Assembly (NCBI RefSeq): GCF_022539665.2
Contig: NC_081333.1
Span: 11,468,971-11,532,970 of the forward strand
Reading direction: 5' to 3'
DNA: 64,000 bases
DNA from: Daphnia carinata
Lineage: Eukaryota > Arthropoda > Branchiopoda > Diplostraca > Daphniidae
Each line of letters opens with the position of its first letter. Within the stretch, counting starts at the first letter, position 1. The notes under the pieces were generated by a model. It ran no database searches and was not told the origin of the DNA. It saw only the letters and a list, made by a program, of their open reading frames with translations. A program made the position numbers and the translations under genes. Shown in pieces: positions 63,230-64,000 of this stretch.

Positions 63230-63697
63230 TTAACCTCATCCTCCTCCAGCTCCACAAGGAGGTGCAGCTACTCCACTTACATTTCCTGGCCTTCCTATAC
63301 GTCTTTGAGACCTCCCACTATTGCAAATTGGCAATATATAAAAAATTATAAGGATAGATCTCTTCGTAGTCTTTAGTATTTATGCAGTTACCTTGATCCA
63401 GGTGCGCCATACTGTGTAACATATCTACTGCCTCTTCGATTTGATGCAGGACTTATAAGGGTCTGGAAACTGGTGTAAAACAAGCTCTGTAACATAATTA
63501 CTGTGCATGATTTTTAAAGGGAAAACTTACAAGAGTAGAACACCATCTACAAAATTCCAGAATGTTCTTTTGACTTTCTGGATTGACCAACCATCATTTT
63601 GGACTACTTGTCCACCTGGAAAAGATAAAAACATGCTATTATTTAGCTTGCACATAAATCAGAGGGTAGAAAACATACCTGCTGATATGTAAACCAT
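63230..63697 (-). CDS. SELENOK: Selenoprotein K (89 aa, Sec at residue 88)
   Basis: A small ER membrane protein that works with the palmitoyltransferase DHHC6 and in ERAD. Four exons join in phase: 63697-63679, 63615-63531, 63469-63392 and 63317-63230. It begins MVYISAGGQVVQNDGWSIQK, with the family's VYIS-GQV start. One membrane helix follows (TFWNFVDGVLLFFQTLI, compare the family's VLFFKTLL). The cytosolic tail is Gly/Arg/Pro-rich (RRGSRYVTQYGAPGS, then RRIGRPGN). It ends GGA GGA GGA TGA GGT TAA. Reading TGA (63238-63236) as selenocysteine gives GGG-Sec-Gly, matching the family's GG-Sec-G ending. The true stop is TAA at 63230-63232. Standard gene callers will end the protein two codons early. 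The SECIS candidate is downstream. Confidence 0.92.
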
Positions 63698-64000
63698 ATT
63701 TATGTAAGTTATAGTTTTGATTTGAAGCTAAACAACCAACTTCATAACGGAGAAGGTCAATCACAACTCCACCCGTTCTGTGTCAATTTCTTCCGTCGAC
63801 TGCTCCAACATGTCTTGCGTCAAACAAAATTTCACTACAAAAACAAATACCGTGCCCTCTTGTGTCTGCTCGCTGTACTTGCATCTGATTTAAGTATGTC
63901 AGAATATTGCCAACTGACGAAAAAACGAAAAAACAATCCATAGGCCCATCAGAGTATTTCGTCCAATTCAAGTAAGAACAAACTATTTTATTTGCAAGGA
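63698..64000. other. SELENOK upstream region, no gene supported
   Basis: The last 300 bases contain opposed short frames (63722-63943 plus, 63783-63971 minus) that overlap and show no domains. The sequence probably holds the SELENOK promoter and perhaps the edge of another gene beyond the window. Confidence 0.4.

Overview
The window looks like nuclear DNA from a small arthropod, most probably a crustacean close to Daphnia. Supporting signs are an arthropod-type D1 dopamine receptor, Neuralized, RN-tre, TMEM258, SELENOK, many introns of about 60-80 nt and AT-rich spacers. All genes are intron-containing and were assembled by joining open frames at GT/AG sites with matching phases. The organism call is inference.

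Layout: (1) 1-1124 (+) is the 3' end of a RECQL/RecQ1 DNA helicase. (2) 1125-13.6 kb is mostly non-coding, with a tRNA-Val(TAC) at 8086-8158. Spliced 5' leader exons of the next gene probably lie at 11-13.7 kb. (3) 13.65-17.67 kb (+) is a D1-like dopamine receptor. (4) 22.5-27.9 kb (+) holds a tandem set of three related, unrecognised small single-pass membrane proteins; the third exon set lacks its own leader exon. (5) 28-31.6 kb is spacer with a ~198-bp tandem repeat and older dispersed copies. (6) 31.67-33.44 kb (-) is AUP1. (7) 36.9-39.95 kb (-) is neuralized, with a probable alternative first exon at 44.94-44.98 kb. (8) 45.55-48.33 kb (+) is RN-tre/USP6NL, head-to-head with that exon. (9) 48.99-about 53.0 kb (-) is SLX4, with a 40-codon ORF at its 5' end. 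(10) 53.58-53.88 kb (+) is TMEM258. (11) 54.33-54.64 kb (-) is an unrecognised 71-residue protein gene. (12) 56.04-62.87 kb (+) is a very large protein joining a THAP zinc finger to an MGA-like cysteine-rich module and an MGA-like bHLH-zipper. (13) 63.23-63.70 kb (-) is selenoprotein K, with an in-frame TGA for selenocysteine and a candidate SECIS element.

The genes do not form one pathway. RECQL and SLX4 act in DNA repair, the dopamine receptor and Neuralized in signalling, RN-tre and AUP1 in membrane traffic and lipid droplets/ERAD, and TMEM258 and SELENOK at the ER. The most unusual items are the THAP/MGA-like protein, the leaderless third member of the small membrane protein cluster, the second first exon of neuralized and the selenoprotein with its SECIS.
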